In this document: in pieces, positions 9,241-17,655 of the stretch | Numbering within the stretch: the stretch's first letter is position 1 | How the letters are laid out: each line of letters starts with the position of its first letter | Assembly: GCA_025355005.1 (NCBI GenBank) | Contig: JANXLV010000162.1 | Span: 58,786 to 122,785, forward strand | Direction of reading: 5' to 3' | Length of the DNA: 64,000 bases | Origin: Myxococcales bacterium | Lineage (GTDB): Bacteria > Myxococcota_A > Polyangia > Polyangiales > Polyangiaceae | Notes under the pieces: generated by a model | What the model saw: only the letters and a program-made list of their open reading frames with translations | Database searches by the model: none | What the model was told of the DNA's origin: nothing | Made by a program: the position numbers and the translations under genes

Positions 9241-9264
9241 GCATTCATTATTAGTATGAATTGC
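9241..9264. promoter_or_regulatory. AT-rich inverted repeat, candidate AbiE operator
   Basis: ATTCAT at 9243-9248 is mirrored by ATGAAT at 9256-9261 across a 7-bp spacer, and the outer bases GC/GC nearly extend the symmetry. The patch is strongly AT-rich in a GC-rich chromosome and lies directly upstream of the toxin-like gene. AbiEi proteins are known to bind inverted repeats in their own promoters, so this is a candidate operator. It would lie inside the coding sequence if the TTG at 9267 were the true start. Confidence 0.45.
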
Positions 9265-9305
9265 CAAAAACGGCCACTGATATCAATAATGCATCGCCCA
9301 CGCCG

Positions 9306-11714
9306 TCAGGCTGCGGTGAGGCGGATGAGCGCAGCTCGGATGACGTCCGCCAGCGCTCTGGCCTCTGGCCTTGCGTCCGTGTCGTGGGAGAGCGTGCGGT
9401 CCAGCGCCAGCGCGACATCCGGCGGTAGATCGGGGCAGAGGCCGGCGAGCGGCGGTGCATGAGGCATGGCGCGCCCCTTCAAGCGCGCCTCGAGCGGGCT
9501 CTCCTTGAAGGGCCGTTTCCCGACCAGGAGCTCGAACGCGATGATGCCGATCGCGAACATGTCGGAGGAGCGCGTGGAGCTCTTCGTCCCCTGCTGCAGC
9601 TCACCCGCCATGTACTGAGGCGTTCCGAAGATCACGCCCGTGGCGGTGAAGTCGTCGCTGCGCATCTCTCCCCGAGGCTTGCTCGGCGGCGGTTGCCCAT
9701 CGGGAACGCGCGTGGCCTGGTCCTCCGGCGCGAGGATCTGCGTCGCCGCGTCGTCGTCGAAGTCGATCTCGCCGGTCTTGACGTTCGCGGTGCCACCGCT
9801 GACGGGGCGAGACCGCCCGCCGGGCGAAGTGGGATGCAGCCCGGCCGCAATGCGCGCCTCTTCTTCCAGATTGGCACCGCTCGCAGCGCTTGCACGGATG
9901 ATCATGTCGGAGAGGCGCGACTCGTCGGCGACGGAGGAGATACCGAAGTCGGTTATCTTCACCGTGGGTCTCGTGCCATCACGTCCGCGCGAGAGGAGGA
10001 TGTTCGACGGCTTGAGATCGCGATGGATGATGCCCGCTGCGTGGATTGCCGCCATGCCCTCGCACACCTGGAGCAGCACGCCGAGCGTCCATGGAATGTC
10101 CTGCTTGCGCCGACGGACGTCGTAGAGCGTGGTGCCGTCCGTCACGAGCTCCATGACCATGAACGGAAACCCCTGCTTCGCAACGTCGACATCCTGGATG
10201 GTCACGACGTTCGGGTGCTTCACCTCAGCGCAGATCTGCGCCTCTCGCGCGAAGCGGGCGCGCGCGAACGAGTCACCGCCGGAGAAGACCTTGAGCGCGA
10301 ACTTGCGGTTGTCGCTGTGCCGCTCCACCTCGTACACGGCGCCCATGCCGCCCTGCCCCAGCATGCGCAGCACGCGATAGCGTCCCTCGAACAGCTCCCC
10401 CGCCTCCAGCTTGGGCGCAACGACGACGCCCGCGTCCATGTCGGCAAGGCGAACGACGAGCTCCCTCGAGCGCAGCGCGATCTGCCTTCGCAGCTCGTCG
10501 TTCAGGGTCGCGACCTCGCGGTTCGACGCTGACAATGTGTCGACCTTCTTGTGGAGCTCGAGGACGAGCTCGTCGGAGCGGCGCAACGCGAGCAAGTGCT
10601 CACGTGAGAGCGACACGGCCTGGTAGATGGCGATGGTGGTGATGCCGATGCAAGCCGTTCGCACCCCGTGCGAGAGCTCACCGAAGCCGAACCATGGCGC
10701 AAAATCCGGCAAACCGACGATGGCCGTGATGGGCCACGCCAGCGCGATGGGCCACAGGTTGCGCGAAGAGTGCGTGTTCGCCGGCAGTCGAATCAAGAGC
10801 ACGATCTGCGCGATCGCATGCGCCGTGCCCACCAGGCCGATCAGCACGCCAATCACCCGCACCGCATAGAACGGATTGTGGCCGACCAGGCACACGAGGA
10901 GCGACACCGGCGGCACGGCGAGCCACACGCGGCTCGGGCGCGGCAGCTCGAAGTACGAGCGAGAGAAATAGAGCGCCGCGACGGAGCCCGTGACCAGCAT
11001 CACGCCCATCACCGCGACGTCGTACGCGCCGAAGAGCGGCTGCGTGAGACCAAGCAGGAACGCCGGATAGAAGAGCCCCGTGAGCGCGCCCACCGCGAAG
11101 AAGCCATAGGGACGACTGCGCGGCCCGCGCATGGAGAGCCACACGAACATGTAGAGCATCGCGACGACGGCGCTCGCGGCCAGCGCGCCAAGCGCAGTCA
11201 CCTGGTTCCACGTGGAGATCAGGACCACGCGGTCCGGACCAAGAGGCCGCGCAGTGATGATCGGTGCGTCCTCGATGATGGCGCTCTTGTACCAGCGGTG
11301 CTGGACGGTGAGCTCGATCGCGAGCGTGCCCTCGCGCGTGACGTTCTCCGGCAGATGGAAGACCACGGGCTCCGTCGCGCGGTAGCTGTCCAGCATGCCG
11401 GGGCGCACGGGCGAGAGCGGCGTGCCGTTCGCGCGCGCCGTGACCAGCGCGCCCAGGTTGCCCAGCGACAGCGTGAGCGCCTGCCCGCGGAGCTCCTGGG
11501 GCAGCTCGACGGCCGTCGTAAGCGTGTAGTCTACATTCGTCTTCGGGAGCTTCGATTCGAGGCGCGCGGGAAGGTCGACGTTCTGCTTCGTCCCATCCGG
11601 CAGCCGCAGCGTGAACGCGCGCAGCGTGATCCCCGTGTCCGGCTCGCAGCCCAGAAGGCCGAGCAAGAGCATGACGAGGAGCAGCAGCGAGACTCGCGAG
11701 CGCGCTCCTTCCAT
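9306..11714 (-). CDS. 7TM sensor fused to a Ser/Thr kinase with enlarged activation segment
   Basis: An 802-residue fusion. A signal/lipobox (LLGC, Cys 23) leads to an extracytoplasmic beta-rich domain (about 25-185). Seven or so membrane helices follow (about 190-375), together resembling 7TMR-DISM receptors, which usually feed histidine kinases or GGDEF domains. A coiled coil (about 385-430) connects to a Hanks kinase: MLGQGGMGAVYEVE, FALKVF, HRDLKPSN, and DFG at 589-591. Between DFG and the substrate-loop motif GTPQYMAGE (697-705) there are about 105 residues rather than the usual 20-30. The insert is acidic, Pro-rich and contains ATQIL and ATRVP. The usual APE is AGE. It is divergent from the next gene. 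Confidence 0.85.
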   Translation of the reverse strand: MEGARSRVSLLLLVMLLLGLLGCEPDTGITLRAFTLRLPDGTKQNVDLPARLESKLPKTNVDYTLTTAVELPQELRGQALTLSLGNLGALVTARANGTPLSPVRPGMLDSYRATEPVVFHLPENVTREGTLAIELTVQHRWYKSAIIEDAPIITARPLGPDRVVLISTWNQVTALGALAASAVVAMLYMFVWLSMRGPRSRPYGFFAVGALTGLFYPAFLLGLTQPLFGAYDVAVMGVMLVTGSVAALYFSRSYFELPRPSRVWLAVPPVSLLVCLVGHNPFYAVRVIGVLIGLVGTAHAIAQIVLLIRLPANTHSSRNLWPIALAWPITAIVGLPDFAPWFGFGELSHGVRTACIGITTIAIYQAVSLSREHLLALRRSDELVLELHKKVDTLSASNREVATLNDELRRQIALRSRELVVRLADMDAGVVVAPKLEAGELFEGRYRVLRMLGQGGMGAVYEVERHSDNRKFALKVFSGGDSFARARFAREAQICAEVKHPNVVTIQDVDVAKQGFPFMVMELVTDGTTLYDVRRRKQDIPWTLGVLLQVCEGMAAIHAAGIIHRDLKPSNILLSRGRDGTRPTVKITDFGISSVADESRLSDMIIRASAASGANLEEEARIAAGLHPTSPGGRSRPVSGGTANVKTGEIDFDDDAATQILAPEDQATRVPDGQPPPSKPRGEMRSDDFTATGVIFGTPQYMAGELQQGTKSSTRSSDMFAIGIIAFELLVGKRPFKESPLEARLKGRAMPHAPPLAGLCPDLPPDVALALDRTLSHDTDARPEARALADVIRAALIRLTAA

Positions 11715-11845
11715 GACTGCATCTTAACCTTTTGGGCGCCAGCGGAAAGATGAATCCTGCAGGAAGCGCAGCTGTACAGGTTTCATGGCGTACGGGAGGT
11801 GCTTGGGCTTTGACATCACGGCTCGAAAGGAACGAGACTCTCCGG

Positions 11846-13294
11846 GTGAGGTACCTCTACGGGGACTCGTCGCCCTTCCCCCACGGCTACGACTTTCTCG
11901 CCACGCTCGAGACGTTCATGACGACCGCCACGCGGGTCGTGCAGCTATCCATGAACGCATCGAAGGTCGAGGACGCTGCCGACCAGGGCCTGCTCGCACG
12001 CATGAAGGAGCTCGAGCAGATCGAGCAGTTCCACACGGGCACCGTGGAGGCGCTGGGCGAGGCCGCGAAGGAGTCCCAGAGCGCGCTCGTGCGTGAGTAC
12101 GCGAGCCACGTGATCCAGAGCGCGATCCGCACCCTCGCCGACAACAAGGGCCGAACCCAGGCCGAGAACGAGCGCGTGCAGCAGGGCGCCGCGATGGTGG
12201 CGCAGGCCGCGAAGAAAGAGATCGAGCAGCACCTCGATCACTTCATGCGCACGGTGCGCTTGCCCACGGAGCACTCGCGCGTGAAGGTCTCACTCGCGGC
12301 GGGTCGCACGGACTCGTGGTGCACGCTCACGCACGCGATGGGCATCGTCTGCGAGTTCGACATCGACGTGGCGGCTACGTCCTGGGGCAAGGCGCGCAAG
12401 GTCTCGGAGTTCACGACCGCCGTGGACCTGCTAATTGGCGCAAAAAAGGCCTGGTTTTCGAGCCAGGTCACGCCCGAGCGCATTCACCTGGATGACTTCT
12501 TCATCGGCGACGTGGACGTCCAGGACGACGGATGTCTCCTCCTGCTCCGCAAGAAGCCGGACCAGCCGGACTCGTACGTCTTCACTGCGTCGAAGGCCAA
12601 CGGTGTGCTCGACGTGCGCGTGGATCGGCCGGGCATGGCCGAGGCCGGCTCGCTCTCCGAGAAGCTCGAGGCCGGCGACGTGGCCGTGTTCGAGCGGCTC
12701 TACACCGCGCTGCAGGGCTCGACGGGAAAGCTGACCAGCCTGCGCTCACGGCTGCGCGCGTGCAGGGTCGACAACGTGAGCGCGCTCGATCCGGCGGGCT
12801 CGCTGCGCCTGGTGGAGCGCATGGTCGCGCTGTTCGCGCCGACGGTCGCGGAGATCGCCGCACGCAGCCCGAACCCGCACGAGCTCTCGCTCAAGCGAGA
12901 GACCGACGAGGGCAAGCGCGAGGAGCTCTACCTGCGGCGCGACGACCTGCACAAGAAGATGGAGCCGCTGGCCGGCGACGGGCGCCGCATCTTCGCGCCA
13001 CTCGGGCTCGAGGCCTGGATGCCGGGACTCTCGCAGGCACCGCCAGCGGTCTCGACGGGCCAGTTCGCCGCGCAACCGCAGCAGTTCGCGCCGCAGCCAC
13101 CGCAGTTCACGCCGCCTCCGCCGCAGTCGGTCGGCCACTTCGTCCAGCAACCACCCGTGCGACCATCGCAGGTCCCGGTGCCGCCATCGCAGGTCCCGGT
13201 GCCCCCCTCGCAAGCACCAGCGCCCCCCTCGGCCGCACCATTCCCAGCGCCCCCCATCTCGACCTCGCAGTTCCCACCAAAAAGCAACGGCTAG
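11846..13294 (+). CDS. Hypothetical protein with Pro/Gln-rich C-terminal tail
   Basis: I do not recognise the family. With a GTG start at 11846 it has 482 residues beginning VRYLYGDSSPFP. The open frame runs upstream to 11732, but the extra 38 residues look non-coding-like and would leave no promoter space from the divergent kinase. The body is soluble, mixed alpha/beta, with a long charged helical segment (EGHIQ-type helices around residues 30-130). The last 100 residues are low complexity: QFAPQPPQF, then repeats of PSQVPVP and PSQAPAP, ending SQFPPKSNG. The tail repeats are also visible as an 18-bp tandem repeat in DNA near 13163-13215. A scrap of a second copy of this tail lies at 14511-14561. 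Confidence 0.7.
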   Translation: MRYLYGDSSPFPHGYDFLATLETFMTTATRVVQLSMNASKVEDAADQGLLARMKELEQIEQFHTGTVEALGEAAKESQSALVREYASHVIQSAIRTLADNKGRTQAENERVQQGAAMVAQAAKKEIEQHLDHFMRTVRLPTEHSRVKVSLAAGRTDSWCTLTHAMGIVCEFDIDVAATSWGKARKVSEFTTAVDLLIGAKKAWFSSQVTPERIHLDDFFIGDVDVQDDGCLLLLRKKPDQPDSYVFTASKANGVLDVRVDRPGMAEAGSLSEKLEAGDVAVFERLYTALQGSTGKLTSLRSRLRACRVDNVSALDPAGSLRLVERMVALFAPTVAEIAARSPNPHELSLKRETDEGKREELYLRRDDLHKKMEPLAGDGRRIFAPLGLEAWMPGLSQAPPAVSTGQFAAQPQQFAPQPPQFTPPPPQSVGHFVQQPPVRPSQVPVPPSQVPVPPSQAPAPPSAAPFPAPPISTSQFPPKSNG

Positions 13295-13429
13295 CAAGTG
13301 GGCTGACGGCAAGGTCCGGACGGGCGGAACGCCAGACCCCCGCGCGCTCCCCGCTCACGTTGACCGCATGCGTGTCGCATTGAACGAACGCTGGCCGAGG
13401 CGTACGCTCATCAAACCTGGCCAGGCACA

Positions 13430-14500
13430 GTGAAAGTCGTCGCTCATCCGATCAAGGTTAGCTTCTTTGATCGTCGTACCGAACAGCGCGGCGCCGTCGC
13501 GCCGTCGGCAACTCGGCCCACTCAGTGGACACGACACCTGCGTGTGGGGGTAGTTCTGCTGGGTTTCTTGGGCCCCGTCTTCGCGTGTGATCGCCCGTCG
13601 ATGAACGGGGCGTCGCCGGGGGAGACGTTGATCGCCTCTCCCGCCGCCGCACCGACTCAGATCGTCTCGGATGACATCACTATCTACTGGAGCGATGTAA
13701 ATGGCAGCGTTTGGAGTACCACTTCGCCAGGTGGGCAGCCCACGCTGCTATTTCACGACCCATCGTCTGCGATGCTGCCTTTCCTGAACCTTAGCCCGAC
13801 GGGCCTGGCCTTCGTGAGCGGCGGGACTCTCCATCTTCGGTCTCGCGCGACGGGATCGGTCAGCGCGCTGGCGCCGGAGATTGGAACGGTCATCGCGGGA
13901 ACCGCCCTGAACGGCACGGTCTACCTGCTGTCGTCCCAGTCTTCCAACGACCCACGCGGGCCGACCATGACGGTATCTCGGATAGAGCTCGACACCGGCC
14001 GCGCAACAACACTGTTCGGGCCGACGTTTCGAAACCCGATGCCAGCTAGAATCGCCGCATCAAACGCTATCATCGTGATGTCGTCACTCATTGCGGGGTC
14101 GGCGCCAGAGTGGTTTAGTATCCGCGCAGCGACGGATGCTGGTGTGGCGAGCTCGGATGTGCGGCTTCCGCAGCGCACGTCGCTCGCTTATGATGCGACG
14201 AATTGCAGCGTTCTGGCGTCCGGTCCCGACATGGTCTTTTGCGGGACGGACAATGGGCTCTATGCGATCGACTCATCCGGAGCGGCGCTACCGCATTCGG
14301 CAGGAGGGGCAAGGGCGATCGTGACGGACTCTAGAAACGTATATTGGATAGACGGGAAACGTGTCGCAGCGGCGCCGTTGACCAACGGAGCTACCCTCTC
14401 ATATGGCTCTGACGCAACGGCGCCCGTTCTTGGGGTCGACTCAACCTTCGTCTACTGGTTCACGTCCGATGGGATCGTCCGTCGGTCCGAGCCTCCTTGA
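13430..14500 (+). CDS. Lipoprotein with beta-propeller-like repeats
   Basis: A 356-residue exported protein. A long N-terminus (about 35 residues) precedes a hydrophobic stretch and lipobox, VGVVLLGFLGPVFAC, so the true start may be further downstream. The body has repeating aromatic strands, IYWSDVNG, VYWIDGKR and VYWFTSDG, typical of propeller blades in myxobacterial lipoproteins. The role is unknown. Its base composition is visibly lower in GC than the genes on both sides (codons such as TAT, AAT and TTT are frequent). It sits between duplicated pieces of the adjacent genes (see 13265-13314 and 14511-14673), which suggests it was brought in by recombination. Confidence 0.65.
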   Translation: MKVVAHPIKVSFFDRRTEQRGAVAPSATRPTQWTRHLRVGVVLLGFLGPVFACDRPSMNGASPGETLIASPAAAPTQIVSDDITIYWSDVNGSVWSTTSPGGQPTLLFHDPSSAMLPFLNLSPTGLAFVSGGTLHLRSRATGSVSALAPEIGTVIAGTALNGTVYLLSSQSSNDPRGPTMTVSRIELDTGRATTLFGPTFRNPMPARIAASNAIIVMSSLIAGSAPEWFSIRAATDAGVASSDVRLPQRTSLAYDATNCSVLASGPDMVFCGTDNGLYAIDSSGAALPHSAGGARAIVTDSRNVYWIDGKRVAAAPLTNGATLSYGSDATAPVLGVDSTFVYWFTSDGIVRRSEPP

Positions 14501-14510
14501 CGCGTTGCAT

Positions 14511-14561
14511 GCTGCCGCCCCGATCCCACCCTCCCAGTTCCCGCCAAAGAGCAGCGGCTAA
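14511..14561 (+). pseudogene. Relic of the 3' end of a paralogue of the 11846-13294 gene
   Basis: Read in frame this segment gives AAAPIPPSQFPPKSSG followed by a stop. It matches the last residues of the upstream gene (APPISTSQFPPKSNG, stop). At DNA level 14532-14560 matches 13265-13293 at 25 of 29 bases, and three of the four differences are A/G transitions. No other part of that gene is present here. It is therefore a tail fragment left by duplication or insertion, not a functional gene. Confidence 0.7.
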
Positions 14562-14597
14562 CGCCCCCGGTTGCCCGTTCTCGGCTAACCTGGCGCC

Positions 14598-15137
14598 ATG
14601 CTTCGTCCAGCGCTCGTCCGACTCCAGCGCTCCCGGCGGCTCGTCGGCTTCTGCAAGTGGGCTGATGGCAAGGGTCTGCTGTTTGGGCGGGTGCTCGAGG
14701 TCGGCGAGCGAACAGTGAAGTTCGAGCTCGTGAATCCAGATGGAACCGTCGACGAGGAGTTCACTGTCGCTCTCTCGAAGATCACGCGACTGAATGAGTC
14801 GCCGGACTACGTGAGGCGGCTCGAGCTGTTTGCGCGGCTCTCGGTGAAGAAGAGCGAGGGCCAGAAGACGACCAACCGAGCGCTCGTCAAGAAGCGTGTG
14901 ACGCAGGCCAGTCGCACGGGAGAGTGCGTGGACCTCACGCTCAAGGATGAGCCACGTCGCGATTGCAGGATCGTGCGCGTCGAGGACCGCTGGGTGCAGT
15001 TCGTGGAGTACGCCGATGATCCGTTCACGATCATCGAAAAACGCATCGTGCGCATCACGCAGATCACGGAGTTGCGGTGGAGATCGACGATCGAGCGACT
15101 GATCACAAGAGCCTGGGAATCGAAGCGGACGGGCTGA
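14598..15137 (+). CDS. Small protein with two similar beta-barrel-like domains
   Basis: A 179-residue soluble protein of no recognised family. It reads as two copies of one pattern. Residues about 15-70 contain FGRVLEVGERTVKFELV and then SKITRLNES; residues about 108-165 contain CRIVRVEDRWVQFVEY and then ITQITELRW. Both have a strand, a turn, a strand ending in an aromatic and a closing I-x-x-I/L motif. This resembles a small SH3- or LSm-like barrel, which is inference from pattern only. A Lys/Arg-rich linker joins them, so nucleic-acid binding is possible. It starts with ATG at 14598 and is followed by a hexanucleotide array. Confidence 0.6.
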   Translation: MLRPALVRLQRSRRLVGFCKWADGKGLLFGRVLEVGERTVKFELVNPDGTVDEEFTVALSKITRLNESPDYVRRLELFARLSVKKSEGQKTTNRALVKKRVTQASRTGECVDLTLKDEPRRDCRIVRVEDRWVQFVEYADDPFTIIEKRIVRITQITELRWRSTIERLITRAWESKRTG

Positions 15138-15140
15138 CGA

Positions 15141-15216
15141 CTTCAACTTCGACTTCGACTTCGACTTCGACTTCGACCTCGACCTCGACTTCGACCTCGA
15201 CTTCGACCTCGACCTC
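15141..15216. repeat. Hexanucleotide tandem array (C[T/C]TCGA), about 12 units
   Basis: The units CTTCGA and CCTCGA alternate for 76 bp, from three bases after the stop of the plus-strand gene to the base before the stop of the minus-strand gene. The whole gap between two convergent genes is made of this array. Five adjacent units at 15147-15176 are identical. A shorter array of the related unit CTCGAC is at 26155-26178. Confidence 0.9.
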
Positions 15217-16662
15217 CTACCTGCAGCCTGCTTCTGGGGTTGCGTCCACGTAGGCTTTCCAGCCCCTCACGATCTCCGCGGCGAAGCGCGTTCCCATCAG
15301 GCTCGCTCCCGAGAAGCCGAGATGCACGCAGTCGGGCTCGCCCAGGCCCGTCCTCACGAAGGCGCGGATGGCTCCCTTGCCGCCCATTCCCTCGTAGAAG
15401 TCCCAGAAGAGCACGTGCTCCGCGTCTGCAGTGTCCTTGAGATCTTTTGCGAGCCTCGCCACCGCGGGGTTCGAGCTCGAGTCCGTGTGTGACATGCCCT
15501 GATCGGGCGGGCTCATCAGCATGAGCGCGGTGTCCGGGAGCGCCTTCTTGAAGTCGTCCAGCACCGCCGTCACCCACTTGCGCTGCGAGCCTGCGCCCAG
15601 CAGGTTCGTGCCCAGCAGGAAGATCACGAGGTCATACTTTCGCTCGCGTAGCTGCGCGACGCGCGTGGCTGAGTCCACATGCGCGAGCAGCTCGAAGTTC
15701 AGCGCGCCCGCGCCCAGCGAGTCGACGACCACGCCCGCGTTCTCTCGCTCGAGCGACGTGCCGAAGATGCGCACAGCGTGGCCGCCCTTCACGACGGCCT
15801 CGACCTTGTGAGGACCGTCGGGGAATTTCACGCGCACGGAGGCGGGCTCGACCGTCTCGCTCTCGGTGCTCACCTCCTCGACCTTTGCGCCGTCGACGAG
15901 CACGTTGAAGCCGCCGCCATTGGGGCGCTTCAGGTAGAAGATCTCCGCGGAGCCGGCCGTCTTCCCCACAGGCGACGCCCCAGCGCCGTATGCGGTCGCG
16001 ACCCACGTGGTGGCGCCTCCGCGTGACGTCTCCGCTGCGATGTTCGCGAAGCCGTAGATCTTGTCGCCCAGCTGACGACCCGACGCCGCGAAGATGCCCC
16101 ATGGTGTGTCCTCCTTCGGCGTGACGTCGTGGCGAACATCCATGTGCTCGTACCAGCCCCACGGACGCGCGGCCGCCACGAAGCCGTGCCCCGCGTCGCC
16201 GAAGCGCGCCTGCAATGCGCGACGAAACGCGCCCGAGATGAAATCGCGCGTCATCTGCGAGTCGCCATAGAACGCGACACGCACCTTCTCCGTGTTGCCC
16301 CCGCGTGCGACGCGCGCGAGCTTCTCGTGGAACGCGGTGAGCCCGGGTCCCTCACCCACGACGCGCGGCACTGCCGACGTCACGACACCCCTGCTGAACG
16401 CGACCGGCTCCGAGAACGACGCCGCGATCGGCGCGCACGCTCGCGCGGATGGTGATGCTGCCGACGCATCGAGAGCCGTGGTGGCCACGCTCCCCGCGTC
16501 GCTCGCGGTGTTGGCGTCCGTCACCGCGGGCACTGCACTGGATGCCGATGGAGCTGCGGGGGCCGTGTCGCGCGCGGGCGCCTGCGCGGGCGGCGTTTGA
16601 GGCGGCCCACCGCATGCGGCGAAGAGCGCGGCCAATGCAGCGATCGAGCTTGTTTTCCGCAT
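15217..16662 (-). CDS. SGNH/GDSL-family hydrolase lipoprotein
   Basis: A 481-residue lipoprotein (LFAAC, Cys 17) with an Ala/Ser/Asp-rich linker, then an SGNH hydrolase domain. Block I is VAFYGDSQMT with the nucleophile Ser 135. A block III-like FLLGTNLLG follows, and the C-terminal block is DCVHLG, giving the catalytic Asp-His pair. Family members are esterases or O-acetyl hydrolases acting on polysaccharide or peptidoglycan; the extra beta-rich insertion (residues about 250-330) is seen in cell-wall acetylation proteins. Start is ATG at 16662, five bases after the end of the YeeE-type gene, so it is probably cotranscribed with the two transport genes. The open frame reads further upstream, but that is in the neighbour's shadow. 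Confidence 0.75.
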   Translation of the reverse strand: MRKTSSIAALAALFAACGGPPQTPPAQAPARDTAPAAPSASSAVPAVTDANTASDAGSVATTALDASAASPSARACAPIAASFSEPVAFSRGVVTSAVPRVVGEGPGLTAFHEKLARVARGGNTEKVRVAFYGDSQMTRDFISGAFRRALQARFGDAGHGFVAAARPWGWYEHMDVRHDVTPKEDTPWGIFAASGRQLGDKIYGFANIAAETSRGGATTWVATAYGAGASPVGKTAGSAEIFYLKRPNGGGFNVLVDGAKVEEVSTESETVEPASVRVKFPDGPHKVEAVVKGGHAVRIFGTSLERENAGVVVDSLGAGALNFELLAHVDSATRVAQLRERKYDLVIFLLGTNLLGAGSQRKWVTAVLDDFKKALPDTALMLMSPPDQGMSHTDSSSNPAVARLAKDLKDTADAEHVLFWDFYEGMGGKGAIRAFVRTGLGEPDCVHLGFSGASLMGTRFAAEIVRGWKAYVDATPEAGCR

Positions 16663-16667
16663 CCGAT

Positions 16668-17147
16668 TCAGCTGACGTCCGTGGATTCCTGCGCGCCGTC
16701 GGACGTCACCGCGACCTCCTTGTTCGTGTCGATCACGCGCGCGCGCTGGAGGATCTCCCATGCGCCCATGCCCAGCACCATCGCGGCGATGAAGACCAGC
16801 GCAGGCCGACCAGACACCACAGAGCTCGCGATCACCGGCCCCGGACAGTAGCCCGAAAGACCCCAGCCCACGCCGAAGAGCGCGGCGCCGACGATCAACG
16901 GCGCATCGAGCCTGGTGCGCGCGAACACGTGGAACGAATGCGCGAACACCGGCTTCTTCATCGAACCGAGAAGGCGGCGGGCCGTGAGATGCACGCCGAT
17001 GGCGCCGACCATGACGAACGCTAGGCTCGCGTCCCACGAGCCGCTCACGTCGAGGAAACCGATCACCTTGTCCGGCTTCGTCATCCCGGAGATGGCAAGC
17101 CCCACGGTGAACAGCGCGCCCGCAGCGAACGCCGTGACGACCTTCAT
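16668..17147 (-). CDS. YeeE/YedE-type sulfur transport protein (C-terminal half, DUF6691)
   Basis: A 159-residue membrane protein matching the second half of YeeE/YedE transporters. It begins with a helix ending in GLAISGMTKPDKVIGFLD, the usual opening of these proteins, and carries the signature GWGLSGYCPGP with the conserved Cys. Relatives import thiosulfate or related sulfane-sulfur compounds. A GTG at 17171 would overlap the previous stop as GTGA and add eight residues; the ATG at 17147 gives the canonical N-terminus. It follows the N-terminal-half gene, so the transporter is split over two genes here. Confidence 0.85.
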   Translation of the reverse strand: MKVVTAFAAGALFTVGLAISGMTKPDKVIGFLDVSGSWDASLAFVMVGAIGVHLTARRLLGSMKKPVFAHSFHVFARTRLDAPLIVGAALFGVGWGLSGYCPGPVIASSVVSGRPALVFIAAMVLGMGAWEILQRARVIDTNKEVAVTSDGAQESTDVS

Positions 17148-17167
17148 GACGAGCTCTTTGCGCTCGC

Positions 17168-17593
17168 TCACGAGATCCTCCAGACGTGGTCCACGACCAG
17201 CACCGTGAGCCCGGCGACCAGCATGAACGTCATGGTCGCGACGATCGACCGCAGCGAGAACCGCGAGATCCCGCACACGCCATGACCCGAGGTGCAGCCG
17301 TTGCCCATCCGCGTGCCGACGCCCACGAAGAGGCCCGCGATGCCGAGCGTGAAGATCGAACGCGGTGACGCGCCGAACGACGCGGGCACCAGCATGCCGA
17401 CGAGCACCGCCGCGACCAGCATGCCAGCGACGAACGCGCCCTTCGGTGCACGTGCCTCCGCGCGGCCCAGCACGACGTCACCGAACACTCCGCTGATGCC
17501 AGCCACGCGCCCGTTCAGGAACCAGAACATCGTCGCCGACAGGCCGATCAATGCTCCTCCGGCCAGCGCCGAAAGAGGGGTAAAGTGCGTCAT
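17168..17593 (-). CDS. YeeE/YedE-type sulfur transport protein (N-terminal half)
   Basis: A 141-residue protein with four or so membrane helices. The family motif GTRMGNGCTSGHGVCG is present with its conserved cysteines, and FSLRSIVATMTFM follows as usual. It pairs with the downstream DUF6691 half to form a complete transporter for thiosulfate-like compounds in the inner membrane. Start is ATG at 17593 (MTHFTPLS), as in homologues. A longer frame to 17668 lacks membrane logic and overlaps the divergent gene. It is the first gene of a three-gene run that ends with the SGNH hydrolase. No ArsR-type repressor, often found beside such pairs, is present. Confidence 0.85.
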   Translation of the reverse strand: MTHFTPLSALAGGALIGLSATMFWFLNGRVAGISGVFGDVVLGRAEARAPKGAFVAGMLVAAVLVGMLVPASFGASPRSIFTLGIAGLFVGVGTRMGNGCTSGHGVCGISRFSLRSIVATMTFMLVAGLTVLVVDHVWRIS

Positions 17594-17655
17594 GCGGATG
17601 GTGTAGCGCAAAGGCTGCATCCCGCCAACGTGGTAGAGCCCTGGGAGCGAATCGC

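Noticed and set aside
15143..15577. Open frame with an Arg/Ser-rich repeat tail on the minus strand
   Set aside because: It is the hexamer array read in a shadow frame of the SGNH hydrolase gene.
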